A stretch of DNA of 64,000 nt from Ursus arctos (lineage: Eukaryota > Chordata > Mammalia > Carnivora > Ursidae): NCBI RefSeq assembly GCF_023065955.2, contig NW_026623008.1:439001-503000 (forward strand), in the 5' to 3' direction. The notes below the pieces were generated by a model. The model saw only the letters and a program-made list of their open reading frames with translations. It made no database searches and was not told the DNA's origin. The position numbers were made by a program, and so were the translations under genes. Numbering within the stretch: position 1 is the stretch's first letter; each line of letters opens with the position of its first letter. This document shows positions 43,601 to 55,883 of this stretch, in pieces.

Positions 43601-45700
43601 CCCACGGAGGCTCCGAGAGACACGGGCCAAGTGCATGCGGGTGCTCGCGTGGAGGCGGGAGTGCGAGTGTGAACATGTCTATGTGCGGCTGAAGGCAGCA
43701 GCGGAGGTCGGCCTCGGCAACGGTGCGCACGCATGTGTGCACAGAAGTGCCTGGGCAAGGTGAAGATTACCCCCCACCCACCCACCCCCGCCACCGCCTC
43801 TGTCGATCCAAGGGAGACCCAGAGCAGCAGCCCTCGGGCTGTGGAGGCTCCAGCCGCACTCTGCTCCCACCGGAGGTAGAGGGTCTCCCCCATCCCAGGA
43901 GGAAGTCTTGAGGCCAGTAGAGGGAATCCCACATTGGTGAGAGCGAAGAACAGGAGAGACCCTAGGATAGGACCCAAGAGTGATGATGTTGGGGGGTAGA
44001 TGATGCCCCTTGCAGCCTGTCCCCAGCACTCCCTTTGAAGCTGGCTGGAGCCTGGAGCTGTCCCAACTGCCTAGTCATGACCATCCTTGGGCAGTGGCTC
44101 AGCACAGGAAAAAGCCCATCAGTCCGCCACTGACTGGAGGAGCCAGACTTTGATGGAAAGCCCCTGAGCCCAGGCTAGGGACCATCCCCAGGTCAGCCTA
44201 GGCCAAGGGTGCTGACCTCCATCCCCCTAGGCTCTGGTGGGGAGAGTGGGCAGGGCTCTGGTAATCTGAGGAAGCCAGGTAGTATGGCCTTGGAGGAAGG
44301 ATTGCCATGGCTCTGTGCTGGGTGTCTACGGGAGGGACACGGTCCCCACCCTGAGAGCTCCCATGTCCAGCATCCCCCAGACCAGACATGAATGACTGCT
44401 GATCTCACAGATGCAGGGTCTGATGCCCCATCTGCGCTTCCCCCCCCCCCGCCCCCGCCCCCTCAAGCCTCTCTTTCTTACCTGGCTGCCCAAGTCATAT
44501 GAGAGAACCTGGTAGCCAGAGGCTAGAGACCAGTACCAGAGCTGACTCTGATGTGGTCAGACTGGTACACTGCAAGGAGGAGTGAGTTTGTGGTCAGAGC
44601 AGGGCAGCTACTGCGGGGCGAGGGGTCACTAAGCTGGAAGGGAGGCACATTTTCAAGCAAGCCACAGCTCCCCGGCCCAGCTTCCCTCCCTGCCTTTGCC
44701 ACTGTGCGATCCTTGCAGGTGTGTGGTGAGAAGACAGCCACTCTGAGGTGCTGTCTGAGTATTTTACGGCTGACAAGCCTGCTCATGTCCAGAGTCCGGA
44801 CATTCAGATACGAGCCTGAGCCTAGGATGCCCACCACAACGTCCTGCCTTGTGTCTCCTGTGCTATCTTTTAAGATGACCACTCAGAATTGAGCCTACAA
44901 AAAATTAGTGACCACCACCCCAACCACCGTATAAGTAATAGGTGTATGCTACCCTGCTGTCTGTCTCCTGATCTGGAATGGAGGACCGCCCTTCCGAAGC
45001 CTTGCTCACCGCCCCTGTTCTGGGATCTATAAGTAACGAATCTGACTTTACATCCCCCGTGTGAGGTCACTGACACTGCCTTCCTCACAGCGCCCTGGGG
45101 TTTTCACTTCCCCAGGGTGGGAGTTCAGACGCCAGGTTACCCGCTGACCCTCTGTGGATGGCTTGTGCCCCTAATTCAGCCAGACATAATCTGCATATTC
45201 TCAACACACCACCTCAGGGTTTCCAGCATGGGGTGACAGACAGCCTTTCCCCCCTCCTGCTGCCCTGGGAGTTTTGTTGGATGGGGTCAGGGCTGGGGAA
45301 ACACAACGGCTCCTTCCTCCTGTACCTCCCTCCCATCCCCCTCACAAGTGTCCTGCCTTTGGTACCTACTCCTGCTTCCCCCCTCTTTATCTTCACACAT
45401 CTAATCCCATTTTGGCATCTGCTGCTCAGAGGGCTGTCCTCTGAGCATGTCCAGGCTCCCCTCCTCCATGTCCAAATAAGCCCTCAGAAGAGAATCCCGA
45501 ACTCCTTTACAACCAGGAATAGTGCCATAGGATTGGACCTGACGTCGCTCTTCCCAGGATACCTGGACTCAGACCTTCCACGCAAAGAAATGGGTGGCGA
45601 CAGCAGGGCTTCAGATGAAGGAAAGCATTGAGGTTCCCAAGGCCCAGACTCCGCCCCCCGGGACATGAAGTAGGAGCCACAGAGGCATACCTGGGGCCAA
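43601..45700. other. Intergenic region DVL1 to MXRA8
   Basis: About 2.1 kb between the DVL1 promoter island and the MXRA8 3' end. I see no conserved coding sequence, SINE or RNA gene. It includes a short C-rich run at about 44440-44462. Confidence 0.6.
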
Positions 45701-45719
45701 GTCTAAAAATCATGTGGTC

Positions 45720-45725
45720 TTTATT
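45720..45725 (-). terminator. Polyadenylation signal AATAAA for MXRA8
   Basis: Plus-strand tttatt is AATAAA on the minus strand, about 790 bases after the MXRA8 stop, followed on that strand by sequence suited to cleavage. It gives a 3' UTR of about 0.8 kb. Confidence 0.75.
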
Positions 45726-46510
45726 GTGATGGTGGCAGTTTCCCGGGAGGAGCAAATGTGGGGTGTTGGGGGTGGCAGCACAAGCCACTCAAGAACCATC
45801 TTTACCCCTCCCCTGTCCTCAGCCAAAACAGAAGCCAAATGAGGTCCCAGCCCCAGACTCCAGCCCAAGGAAGGGCTGAGGGAGGGGGGTCAGAGTCAAA
45901 AGTCACCTAGAGCCCAGTGACTGTCAAGGCACTTGCTGGAAACAAAGCTGGAATAGGGTGGAAGGCAGAGAAGCCCCAGGGCAGCCCCAGGTAGCCCAAC
46001 ACAGAGCAGAGGGGAATTAGCCTGGGGCCTGGAACATACAATCCTCAGGTCCCAGCCGTAGAAGGGGGTGAAGAAGGGGCCAGGGTGCTAGCCCTGAGGC
46101 TGACCCAAGCTCCAAGACCCCCCACTGAGCCCCAGCCCACAGTGGCAGGGGCCAGGAGAGTCTGAAGGGTTGACTGGTGAACATCAGCGGGGTCTGGGCT
46201 GTGCCTGCGTTGGGGGGGGGGGCAGGACCACCAGTGAGTGTGGGAGCCAGCAGGCACCTGCTGAGGGCTGGTGAAGGGGCATCTGCAGAATCCCAAAGAG
46301 CCCGCTGTGCTTGTGAGGATGAGGATGACTCTGGGGAGAGGGGTCTGGAGGCAGCCTTGCTCGGTGCCAGTCCAGGCCAAGTTCCAGGACAGCGGGACCA
46401 GCCGCTGGAAGGGGGTCAGGTGAGCCACATGAGGGTCAGGAGGTCATCCTCCAAGACGGACAGACAGGAGATGGCAGGGCTGCTGGCCCAGCCAGGAGCC
46501 CAGGATCACC

Positions 46511-49500
46511 TTATTTGCAGTACTCCTTTCTGAACTCTGGAAGCCAAGGGAACAGGTGGGTGTCTGCCCTCTGCCCCTCTGTCACAGGGGTAAACACAAG
46601 GCAGACATCTAGCAAGACTGCCCCGGGACTCCTGCCCCTGGGGCTGGCTGGTGAGTGTGGATGGGGTGAGGTACAGGCCCAGCCTTCCTAGTCACTCACC
46701 TCTGTCCAAGTCAATGTTCTTGACGGGCAGTGGGCTGTGGCCCAGCTCAGCCCTCTCCTTCAGGATGTTATTTTTGTAATCTGGTGCAAGGAAAGAGCAG
46801 GGTGAGGCTTCCCCCACCCCCAGAGATGTGCCTCCCCTAGGTCAGGCCTGGGAGCCACAGTCTGGACCTTGGTTCTGGGGCCCTCCCTCACCTAGCTGAA
46901 TGTCCTCACTCCTGTAAAGCGCCTGGTCTCCCGTGGCCACAGCAAACTCTGCCATGTTCACATCCTTCCTGGAGGCGGGAGGGTGGTGGGCAGTTAGAGC
47001 AGAGCGGGGTGGGGAGGTCTGGTCCCCAGGAGAGCCTGGAGGGGGCACTCACCCCTTTGACTTCCCCGACTTCTTGTCCGAGTATTCGTAGCCTGGGGAG
47101 GAAGACTCATGTTGGGGGCAGTCTCACCCGCTCCCCAGCCCCCTCAGCCCTAAGGAACCCTCCCATCCCTGCTTACCCTCTGCTCAGGCCACTGCCCCCC
47201 ACACCCGCCTCTGGTCAGGGGAGGCTTCCTAGCTCTGGCCTCGGCCCTGCGGGATGGAGCCCCAGCTCACCTCCGCGGCGGCGCTGACGGGTGGCCAGGA
47301 CGACGGTGATGAGCAGCAGGATGAAGAGCAGCAGAGTGGCCAGCACGTAACCCAGCTGCTGGAAGAAGTGGGCCCGGCCCTCGGGGACTATGACGTTGAT
47401 GACGCTGCGGCCGCGCGCCAGGGTGGGATCTGCACAGGCCGTGCAGGGGCGGCGTCAGGGAGCGCGCCCCCGATTCAGACCGCCCCTGCTCCGCGGGGCT
47501 CGGGAAGGGATGGACCGCCGTGGCCCGAGGGGGCCTCTCCCCCGCCAACACCCAGGTCCCTGTGGGGGGCAGGGAGGGGCCACGCGGCACCTGGGCCAGG
47601 GGCGCCGCTGTGGCTGGAACCGTTGCCCGGCGAGTCCCGCGGGGGCGGCTCAGCGACGGGCTCGGTGACTCTCAGGTGGAAGATGCGGCGCTCGTGGAGG
47701 CCGCAGTAGTGATGGTGCAGGTGGCAGGAGTACGTGCCCTCGTCGGCTGGCTCCAGCGGGTCGATGCGCAGTGAGAAGTCGCCGCGCGCAAAGGCGTCCG
47801 CCCCCACCGCCACGCGGTCGCGCAGGAAGGGCGGCCCGTAGGCTCGGCGCTCCCCCGACGCGTACAGGTCCAGCAGGCGGTCAGCGCGGTCGTGCGGCAC
47901 CCCAGGCGGCTGTCGGTCCCAGTGCACTACCTGCTGCGCCTCCTCCAGGTGCCGGTCGGTCCACACGTGCGCCCGGTTCACGCAGGTGAGCAGCGCGGGC
48001 GTGCCGCGCTCCACCACCAGCACCTCCTTCTCGCCGTCCCAGTGCGCGCCGGCCTCGCGGGCTGGGGGTGCAGGTGGGTCAGCGCCGGGGGGCGGGGAGG
48101 GAGCCCGCAGGGACACGTCCCGGGGGCGGCGGGGGGGCACACTCACGGTTGTCCGTGACTTCGAGGCGGACGGCCAGGGTCTCGTACAGGTGGCAGTAAT
48201 GGTGGTGCAGGTTACAGGTGTACAGCCCCGCGTCGGCCTCCTCCACCGCTACGACCCGGCAGAAAGCCCAGCGGTGAAGTGCGCAGCCGGCCCGCGCGCC
48301 ACACGGCCCCCGCATCCCCGCCGCGGTGCCCAGGCCCTTACCGCGGATGAGCAGCGAGAAGTTGCCGTCGTGGAAGGCGGAGAGGGGCAGCAGGAGGCGG
48401 CCGCGGTCGCGCGGCTCGTACACGCGTTGCTCGCCCGCCGAGTACATGTCTACGAGTCTGCGGGTCGGGCCGCCGCCTGGGCGGCCGCTGAGGTCCCAGT
48501 GGACCACGCGTTGGCGGTCGTGCAGCCGGTCCTGGGTCCACACCATTCTCGGGCTCTGGCAGCGCAGCACGGCCAGGGCGCCCGCCGCCCAGCTCACGGT
48601 GGACTCGGACACCACGGAGCTGGCAGCAGGCACGGGCCCTGAGGGCACTGGGGGGAAGGGGGAGTCACTGGGAGAGGGATGGGACCCGAGGGGAAGGTGC
48701 AGGGTGGGTCTGGCAAGACGGGAGGGGGACTGTTGTGGTTTCCCAAGGAGGCTGGTCACTAACCTGAGGACAGAAGGACAGCAGAGCCTAGAAGAAGGAG
48801 AGAGTCGGGCTGGAGAGGGGATGACCTGAGCCTTGGCATCCAGGTCACCCACCCAGCCCCGGGCCCCCCACTTGGCTGCCTGGGTCCCATTATAGTCCTT
48901 GCTGAGGTGGGTGTTAATGACACCCTCTTATTTATATAGATATAGGTTTTATTTATTTATTTACTTATTTGAGAGAGAGAGAGAGAGCATGTGTGCGAGC
49001 GCAAAGGAGGGGGGCAGCAGGCAGAGGGAGAAGCAGGCTCCCCCCTGAGCTGGGAGCCCCAGGCAAGGGCTCGATCCTGGGACCCTGAGATTGTGACCTG
49101 AGCCAAAGGCAGATGCTTACCTGAGCCACCCAGGCGCCCCACTAGTGACACCCTCTTAAAAGGTGGGGATAAAGTCAAGCCAGGCTGACAAGATGGGGGA
49201 GGGCGCTCCTTTAGCCCCACATGGCCCAGGCAGGTCTCCCATGGCGCCCACCTAATCCTCACTGCCACCGGCCTAGACTGCGGGACAGCTCTTCCCCTTT
49301 TGGGGGTGAATGGTGGAGCCAGCTCTGGAATGTGTACTTGTCACCAAGGGCCACCCTCAGGAATGGTGCCCACTGTCACCATCACTGCAGCAAGGCCACC
49401 AGGGTGCCAAAGCGTGATGCTCAGAGCTGGTTTGGGGGCTCCTGCACATTCATGTCCAACGAGGTACGTGCACCTGCCAAGGGCCATGCCACAGCCACGC

Positions 49501-50203
49501 TCAAGAGTCCTCGCACAGCTGGGAGTCCCGCCCCACACCCGGTTCTCAGGGCTGGAGCCCCCCGGGGCTTCCTGAAGGGCAGAGGTCTGAAGCACTAGCA
49601 GGCTGGACCGTCTGCACCCACAGGCAAGTTCCTGCTCCAGAGATGGGCTGAGCGCCCGGGACCAGGAGGAATGTGCCGGGTCAGCAGGCCAGCCCGGGAG
49701 GCGGGCTCAGGGGGCCAGGGAGCCAGGGGGGGGACTGGAACAGACCCTTTTAGCCCCACTGTTCCCAGGCCCCTTGTATCCTCCAACCTACTCGTCTTCT
49801 GACCACTGGAAGAAGTGCAGACCTGAGGGGCTTCCTGGAAGAGTGGAGTGGGGGAGGGACCCCAGTGAGAGGCACCCGCCACCTCAGCCTCCCTGCCCTT
49901 CTTGGCCCTCTGGCTCCCAAATCCATGTGAGAGGAAGTTCTGGTGGAGATCTAACATAAAACCTCACACCCTCCTGGGTCCTGGGGGCCCCTTATCCTGG
50001 TGAGCTGCCACATTGAGGCACCCCCCCCCCCAGACCCAGCCCCTTCCCGGCAGCGGGAGCGTCCCACTCCTCCGCACTCAAGCTCAGACAGGCAGCTTTG
50101 CCCAGAAGACCCGCTTGTGCTCCCACTCCGGACCCCCACCCACCCCGCACTCACTCTGAAGAAGTACAAGTTCCCAGACCATAACTTGGGACCGCAGCTC
50201 CAT
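46511..50203 (-). CDS. MXRA8: MXRA8, matrix-remodelling-associated protein 8 (limitrin)
   Basis: Ten coding exons on the minus strand: 50155-50203, 48764-48787, 48342-48647, 48147-48248, 47591-48061, 47271-47429, 47053-47092, 46892-46968, 46700-46780 and 46511-46536. The joins are all in frame and give 444 aa (human 442). It is a type I surface glycoprotein with a signal peptide ([15 protein letters not shown]), two V-type immunoglobulin domains, a membrane helix at about 343-363 and a short basic-then-acidic tail ending in KEYCK. Each Ig domain carries the matched HHHYC(H/G)L motif. An RGD integrin-type tripeptide is at 253-255 ([10 protein letters not shown]). It modulates adhesion and integrin signalling. 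The human and mouse proteins are also known as an alphavirus entry receptor; nothing here tests that for this species. Exon 2 is only 24 nt. Confidence 0.96.
48931..49140 (-). mobile_element. CAN-SINE in MXRA8 intron 1
   Basis: Reverse copy: (ttta)n, gagagagagag, ending ccacccaggcgcccc. Perfect 13-base target duplication tgacaccctctta at 48918-48930 and 49146-49158. Confidence 0.93.
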
Positions 50204-50330
50204 GGCGCCCGCCTGGCCCGCCCGCCCCGCTTTGTCTCACTTCTGCTCCAACTCTTCAGAAAAACAGCCCAGCCCCCTCCCCCTCCTTAGCACCCACCAT
50301 GACATCACGGAGCCCTGGGCGGGGTCGACG
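50204..50330 (-). promoter_or_regulatory. Probable MXRA8 promoter
   Basis: Short C/G-rich stretch (gcccgcctggcccgcccgccccgc) immediately upstream of the MXRA8 ATG on the minus strand. No TATA box seen. Weaker CpG content than the other promoters of the window, fitting a tissue-restricted gene. Confidence 0.45.
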
Positions 50331-52552
50331 GTCTGCAGACCGCCCCCTCTGGCTCCTGCTGGCCCCTAGTCCTCCCCGAATCCTTGGCTGGCCTGGTGGG
50401 GAGGGGTAGGAACACAGGCACCGTGTCCGAGGACGTGAGGGGAAATCAGAGCAGAGACCCTGCCGGTCCTCTGGCCCAGGTCCTGGAGCAGGGAAGGGGG
50501 CCGTAGCCCAGCCCTTGAAGGGGCAGGAGGGCTTAGGGCATGGTCCCGGATGCTGTGGGGGCGGCTGGGACACATGAGGCCCTTTGGGGCTGCTGCAGGG
50601 CTGGGGCTCCGGGGTGCACATCACCTCGCGTCTACCTGTCGGGGGAACCTGGCCCGGGCGTCCCCCATGTGGACAGCGTGGGCAGGGTCCTCCCTCCTGT
50701 GCTTGCTGTGGAGCTGAGGCAACCCCCCCTAGCAAAAAGACCCCCAAGGAGCCCAGGGTGCCGGACCTACCCCTCTTCCCCTCAGCCTCCTCTGGGGGCT
50801 GCATGTCTTCATTTGTGAAAGGAAAATAGTCACCCCAGTTCTGGGGGAGTGGGCAAGGGGTTCCCTGATGGGCCCAGCTGTCCACCAGTCATTTTCACCA
50901 CCCAGAGGGGCCTGCCAGGGCATGAGGGTGGGGACCCCAGCACGGAGGGGCAGCATTTGACCAGCCCCTCCCCTCTGGCCTGGACCTGCATCTGCCCACC
51001 ATCAAGGGCAGAGCCTGGTGTCCCTGAAACCAAACCCTGGCTAAGATGCTCCCCGCCCAGAGTAGAGGGGGGAAGGCGGGTATGGGAGCTTCCCCCGTGG
51101 AAAGCACAAATTTGAAGCTCTGGGAAAACTTACAAAGTCACATAAATAAATGCAAAATAACAGATCACACACTGTGTACCAAACCCACTCTTTCTAGTTA
51201 AACAAACCTCAAAAAGAAAAAAGAAGAAAAAATGCAAACCACCACCAAAACCCAAGTGCATGTTTTAGACTACCCATTTGAATAGAATTATGGTCACAGG
51301 CCCCAGTCCCTGGTGGGCAGGGATCTCACCCCAGAACCCTGTCCTGGTCCCAAGTTCCTCAGATAAGCAAGGACCCCAGTTCAGCTGGACTCTCCAGCTT
51401 CAGGCACGGTGGGGAGACTGTCAGGGCTGCAGCAGAGGGAATGAGGACCGGCCATGAGGATGTGGGGAACCCCCCCCCAATGGACCCATTTCCTCAGCAA
51501 GACTCAGGCCCCCCCGGGCATTGGAGCCCCTTTTCCAAACTGGAATCAGAGCTTGTCCCGGTCCCAGCCCCTCCCTGGGCCTTTCATTCTGGAAAAACAA
51601 GCCCCGCCTGGCTGGCCTTGAGGCCTGGCCTCTCCTCCTGTTTTTTTAACTGGTTTATATTAGCTAGTGACCTCCCTTCTCTGCGCCCCGCCCATGTCTC
51701 TCCATCTCTATCCTCAGTTCCCGCCTCTGTCTGCTGGGCTGTCTTTCCCCCATGGAGGGAAGATGTCCAGGCAATGCTGGACGGAGGCAGAAATGGCCCA
51801 GCGCCGGCCCCTCTGTCTGGAAGGGGACCAGGGTCAGCTCCCAGCCCTGAGCCAGGAGCCTGTGGGCGCCCTCCCTGTCCCAGCAGGTTCCCTGGCCTCG
51901 AGCCCTGTGGGGCCTTCTCCGTGGAAACTCAGCCCTCAGCTTGGCCCAAACGCGTTAAGTCTGAGGGGGCCGCTACTGGGGGGAAGCTGACCCCCATGCG
52001 CCACTGGGCAAGAATGGACAGAGGTGGTGGAGGGCTACAACCCCCTCTTCCCTTCCCCTCTCTGCCTGAGGCCAGCAGAACCAAAATCAGCAGCAAAGGG
52101 CTGCTGCCCCACCCCCACTCGTGGCAGTTAATAGCCACAGATGAGAATGCAGGTCCAGCAGGCCACCTGCCCCTCCCCTGGCCAAGGCCTGAGACCTTCT
52201 GCTCCTTCCAAGTGCCTGTGGGTTGCTCATTTCCGAGTCTCGCCTCCATTCCTCGGGAAGAGAACACACCAGGACAAAGTCACTGACGTCACCATGGTCC
52301 CACCCTGAGCTCTGGCCAACGCCCCCCAGCCAGACCAGAGCCCTCTACCTACCTCCCCTCTTCTAGGAGGCGTGGCTGCACAAGGCAGGGGTCAGCCAAC
52401 CAGCCCCACTAAGAATCAGGTTCTGGCTCCTACTCCTGGGGACTCGGACATTCCAGGCAGCCAGGCTCACTGGGAGGAGAAACCACAGGCGCTCAGAGAC
52501 GCCACCAGACACAATCAGACACAGAGACACGTGCTCACGCCCACTGTTCTGT
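50331..52552. other. Intergenic sequence upstream of MXRA8
   Basis: No coding exon recognised on either strand. An A-rich patch at about 51120-51290 may be a decayed retroelement tail. A full CRE palindrome TGACGTCA lies at 52284-52291; at about 2 kb from the MXRA8 start its function is doubtful. Confidence 0.55.
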
Positions 52553-52600
52553 CACTCAACAAATATTTGCTGAGCACCTACTGTGTGCCAGGGACCTGGA
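52553..52600 (-). mobile_element. LINE-2 3' end fragment
   Basis: 'ctcaacaaatatttgctgagcacctactgtgtgccaggga' is the reverse complement of the conserved L2 3' end (tgcctggcacatagtaggtgctcaataaatatttg). Short and old. Confidence 0.6.
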
Positions 52601-53194
52601 AGCTGACAGAGGGAGGCGGACGGCAGGCCAGCTTACGGACAGATAAGATTGTTTTAATCTCTGGGAGAAATGTTGTCAAGAGACGAAAACAGGGCAGGGT
52701 CTCCCTCCACAGGACTGATAGGAACGGCCTCCGAGGGAATGACAGCCACAGGTAAATGTCCAGGCTGGTGCCTGGGGAAGCTGCCTCCCAGATGAGGGAG
52801 CAGAGGTGGGTGCATAGGGAGGTCCGTGGGGGCCGCAGTCTGGCTCTCATGCTGAGTGAGCAAGATAGGGGCTTGGAGGGTGTGGGCTGGGGTTGCAGGA
52901 ATGGAAGGTGGCTTAGAGTGGTAGGGTTTATATGAACACACAAGGAAAACAGCCCTCCAGGGCCCAGTGGCGTACAGAGCTGTCTGGGCACCCTGTGTCC
53001 TCCCCTTTGGTGTGGGCAGGAGCTGAAACAATGCCAGAAGAGTCTTCCGCACCCACAGGACAAAGTCCTGGGATGTCACTGTGACAGTCTCCATCGTGCT
53101 GCCTGCCGTCAATGTCTCCAGCCGGCCACCCTGAGAAAGGGCCCTTGGAGGGGGCCATGGGGCTGCCCCCAGCCAACAGCCAAGCAGAAAATGG

Positions 53195-53425
53195 ACCTCA
53201 GTCCTACAACAAGGAACTGGATCCCGCCCACCCTCCAGAGAGGGCCCGTGCCTCAGGTCCGGAGCAGCCCTGGCAGACACCGACTTCACCTGGGAGGCCC
53301 TGAGCAGAGGGCCCAGAAAACTCAGATCCGCGTGTCTGACCCAGGGAAGCCGTGTAATAGTGAATGTGTTGCATTGAGCTGCTCAATTTGTGGCAGTTGG
53401 TGGTACAGCAAAAGAAGACGAACAT
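53195..53425 (+). mobile_element. Possible MaLR-type LTR fragment
   Basis: 'aaggaactggatcccgccc...cagccctggcagacacc...ttcacctgggaggccctgagcagagg...tgacccagg...aatttgtggcagttggtggtacagcaaaag' follows the order of a common old mammalian LTR 3' part. Family assignment is by eye and uncertain. Confidence 0.4.
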
Positions 53426-53904
53426 AACTGTCTCCAGAACAGAGCCGGGCCAGGGCTTACACCAGCTGAAGGCACACATTTCACAAGGAGAAGGGACCGG
53501 TGCTGTGGGGTGGGCTACGAGGGACTTCACGAATTGCATTGATCTGTCAGCAACCGAGGCTGAGGCCACGTGGAGGGCTGCATCACAGACCACGAGCTCC
53601 CCAACTTCACTGACAGAGTTTCTGCCTGTCGTGACCAGTTCTGGAAGGGGCCAGCTGCATAGGCAGGGGCCCTTCTGGAGCCCCGATGGCTTGCCACACG
53701 GTGGCCTCTCATGCCACGAGGCAGGAACTCCGCACCTCCCGGGTCTGAAGAGCTGAGTGCGTCCCTCAAGAGAGCCCTTGACTGTGAGGGCTCTGGCCGC
53801 CTTCTGGGGAGGACCACAGGTCGATGACCTGTCAGGACGGGCTGAGAGATCGTCGAGGTGTCGAGACACTGTGATGCGAGAAGACAGAGAGGACAGGCGA
53901 CCAG

Positions 53905-53985
53905 CTGGCTTGGTTGACGGAGTGAGTGGTTCTCCATCTCGGGGGTGTGAGTTTGAGCCTCGAGCTGGGTGTCGAGAAGACCTAA
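53905..53985 (+). mobile_element. Degenerate partial CAN-SINE
   Basis: 'ggttgacggagtgagtggttctccatctcgggggtgtgagtttgagcctcgagctgggtgtcgag' resembles the tRNA-like half of a carnivore SINE (ggtcgtgagttcaagcccc...gctgggtgtggag). It lies directly before a complete copy. Confidence 0.5.
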
Positions 53986-53989
53986 AATA

Positions 53990-54165
53990 GGGCACCTGGG
54001 TGGCTCAGTCGGTTAAGGCAGCCAGCTCTTGATTTCGGCTCAGATCGTGATCTCAGGGTAGAGGGCTCTGCACTCACTGGGGAGTCTGCTTGAGATTCTC
54101 TCTCCCTCCGCTCCCCCCAACTCGTGCCCTCGCTCTCTCTCAAACACAAAACAAAACAGACACGA
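53990..54165 (+). mobile_element. CAN-SINE
   Basis: Forward copy: gggcacctgggtggctcagtc head, CT-rich body, tail of (caaaa)n-like sequence. The body 'ctctgcactcactggggagtctgcttgagattctctctccctc' marks an older subfamily. Confidence 0.9.
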
Positions 54166-54211
54166 ATATGGAAATATAGAGACATTGTGTCATGGACCAG
54201 CCAACCTTTCC

Positions 54212-54414
54212 TTTTTTTTTTTTTTTTTAAAGATTTTGTTTATTTATTTGAGAGAGTGAGTGAGCAAGCAGGAGTACGAGCAGCGGGAGGGGTAGAGGGA
54301 GAAGCAGACTCCCCGCTGAGCAGGGAGCCCGACACAGGGCTCCATCCCAAGACCTTGGGGTCATGACCTGAGCCGAAGGCAGACGCTTCACCGACTGAGC
54401 CCCCCAGGCGCCCC
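54212..54414 (-). mobile_element. CAN-SINE
   Basis: Reverse copy starting with an 18-base T run and aaagattttgtttatttatt, ending in cccaggcgcccc at 54414. Confidence 0.93.
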
Positions 54415-54781
54415 GTGCACATGATTCCTTTGTGCATCTCTGCTTTACAGTGAGCGTGGGGTTGAGCTCTCCCAGCAGGAATGCTGCAGGAGGAAGGGGT
54501 TCTCCTGTGTGTCAGCCTGGGCTGGATGGGTCGGTAGTGTCATGCCCACGACACACTGTCCCTCGGCCATCTCAAAACCTTGACCTGGCCACAGTAATCT
54601 TCCTGCAGTGCTCTCAACAGGGAAGCCAGCACCCCGCCCCCTCTGCAGTGCACCTCGGGCCCGTGCAGCCTGGAGGGTTCCCTCCACTTCTCATGCCCAG
54701 CACCCCCACTGTACCCTCACTTACTCTGCCTCATCATGGGGCTCTTGGGCTAGGCTCAATGTGTTCCCAGGCCACCTGCTC

Positions 54782-54874
54782 GAGCCGTGGTGGGGATCAG
54801 CCCGACACCCACAGGGAGGCCCCAACGAGGCCGGGTCCACATGAGAGAGATGCCCTTCCTGATCCAAAGGAAGC
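54782..54874. repeat. Copy A of a dispersed 93-95-bp duplicated segment
   Basis: Runs from gagccgtggtggggatcagc to gatccaaaggaagc. Copy B at 55789-55883 matches it closely, with a handful of substitutions and a 2-base indel near the end, and flanking sequences that do not match. I do not recognise the family. No in-frame stop separates the parts on the minus strand in either copy, but there is no other sign of coding. Confidence 0.8.
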
Positions 54875-55788
54875 AACGGGTGCGAAAGGGCCCCAGAGCT
54901 CTGACGTGGTCCCTGGAGACAGTGTGGCAGGTGTCCAGGTGTGGTCACATGGCAGCTTGTCCAAGGACGCTGTTTCCCACAGTATTGACAGTCAAGAGTC
55001 CCTGAAAGAGCCTCTCATATACAGACCCTTTTGCTCTTTCTTCCAGAACGGTTCATTTCTGATTTGCAGTTTGTAGCAGGTAAGCATGAGGAAAGCACGA
55101 ACCAGCACCGGCTGGACAAGCTGGACAGAACACGCAAAGGTCAGAGGGCAGAATCTCTCCTGAGGTGCACCACGCTTTCCAAGGATTTGGTCAACAGTGA
55201 CTCTGAGCGTTACTACATGTAACGAGCTGGGAGGACACTAAAAACTGCCAGGCACTTTCGGTCGGCCTCGTGGTGTCCTGACTGCCTGGCAAGAGCACGG
55301 AAACAGGCACGAAGCTGGTCTGTGGACAGTTACTGCGCCAGTCCCACGCGGCAACAGAGACGGGCAAAGCCGCCCAAATACAGCAGCAACAATAGCATGA
55401 CTGTTGTCTATCGGCAGCCCAGGGAGGCTGAACGCTTTTTACTCGACTTTCCCATCATACGGGCTTCAGACTGTGTGACGACGTGAGTGAAATATGCTAA
55501 CAAATCATTTACTTATTTATACAATTCCTCCTTTTGTCCAAGAGAGGTGGCCCTTGTGTTGCCCAGAGGCACGTAAGCTTGTCGACATGCTGTCAGCTTT
55601 TCAATTTCTGACATGAGGCCTAAATTTTGGGAAGGCAACACTGGAGTTACGAGAGGGGCCTGGCAGGAGCGTGGTCGTTCCGGCTGGAGGTTTGATCAGG
55701 GTGAGGATATTTAAAAGGAGCACAGAGTTTGAAACGATCACCGGGAGCCTCTGCCCCCACGATACGAAGACCATTTGGTAACAGATTT
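54875..55788. other. Non-coding sequence between the two duplicated segments
   Basis: No gene or repeat family recognised. Composition is mixed and not CpG-rich. Confidence 0.5.
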
Positions 55789-55883
55789 GAGCCGTGGTGG
55801 GGATCAGCCCGACAGCCACAGGGAGGCCCCAAGGAGGCCGAGTCTAGACGAGAGAGATGCCCTTCCTGATCCAAACAGGAAGC
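55789..55883. repeat. Copy B of the dispersed 93-95-bp duplicated segment
   Basis: Same segment as 54782-54874, 1007 bp downstream in direct orientation. Could be two members of an unlisted interspersed repeat or one local duplication. Confidence 0.8.

Noticed and set aside
42403..43977. 524-aa open frame on the minus strand through the DVL1 promoter
   Set aside because: It is a GC-rich CpG-island artefact that shifts frame relative to DVL1 exon 1 and has a low-complexity G/A/P/R composition.
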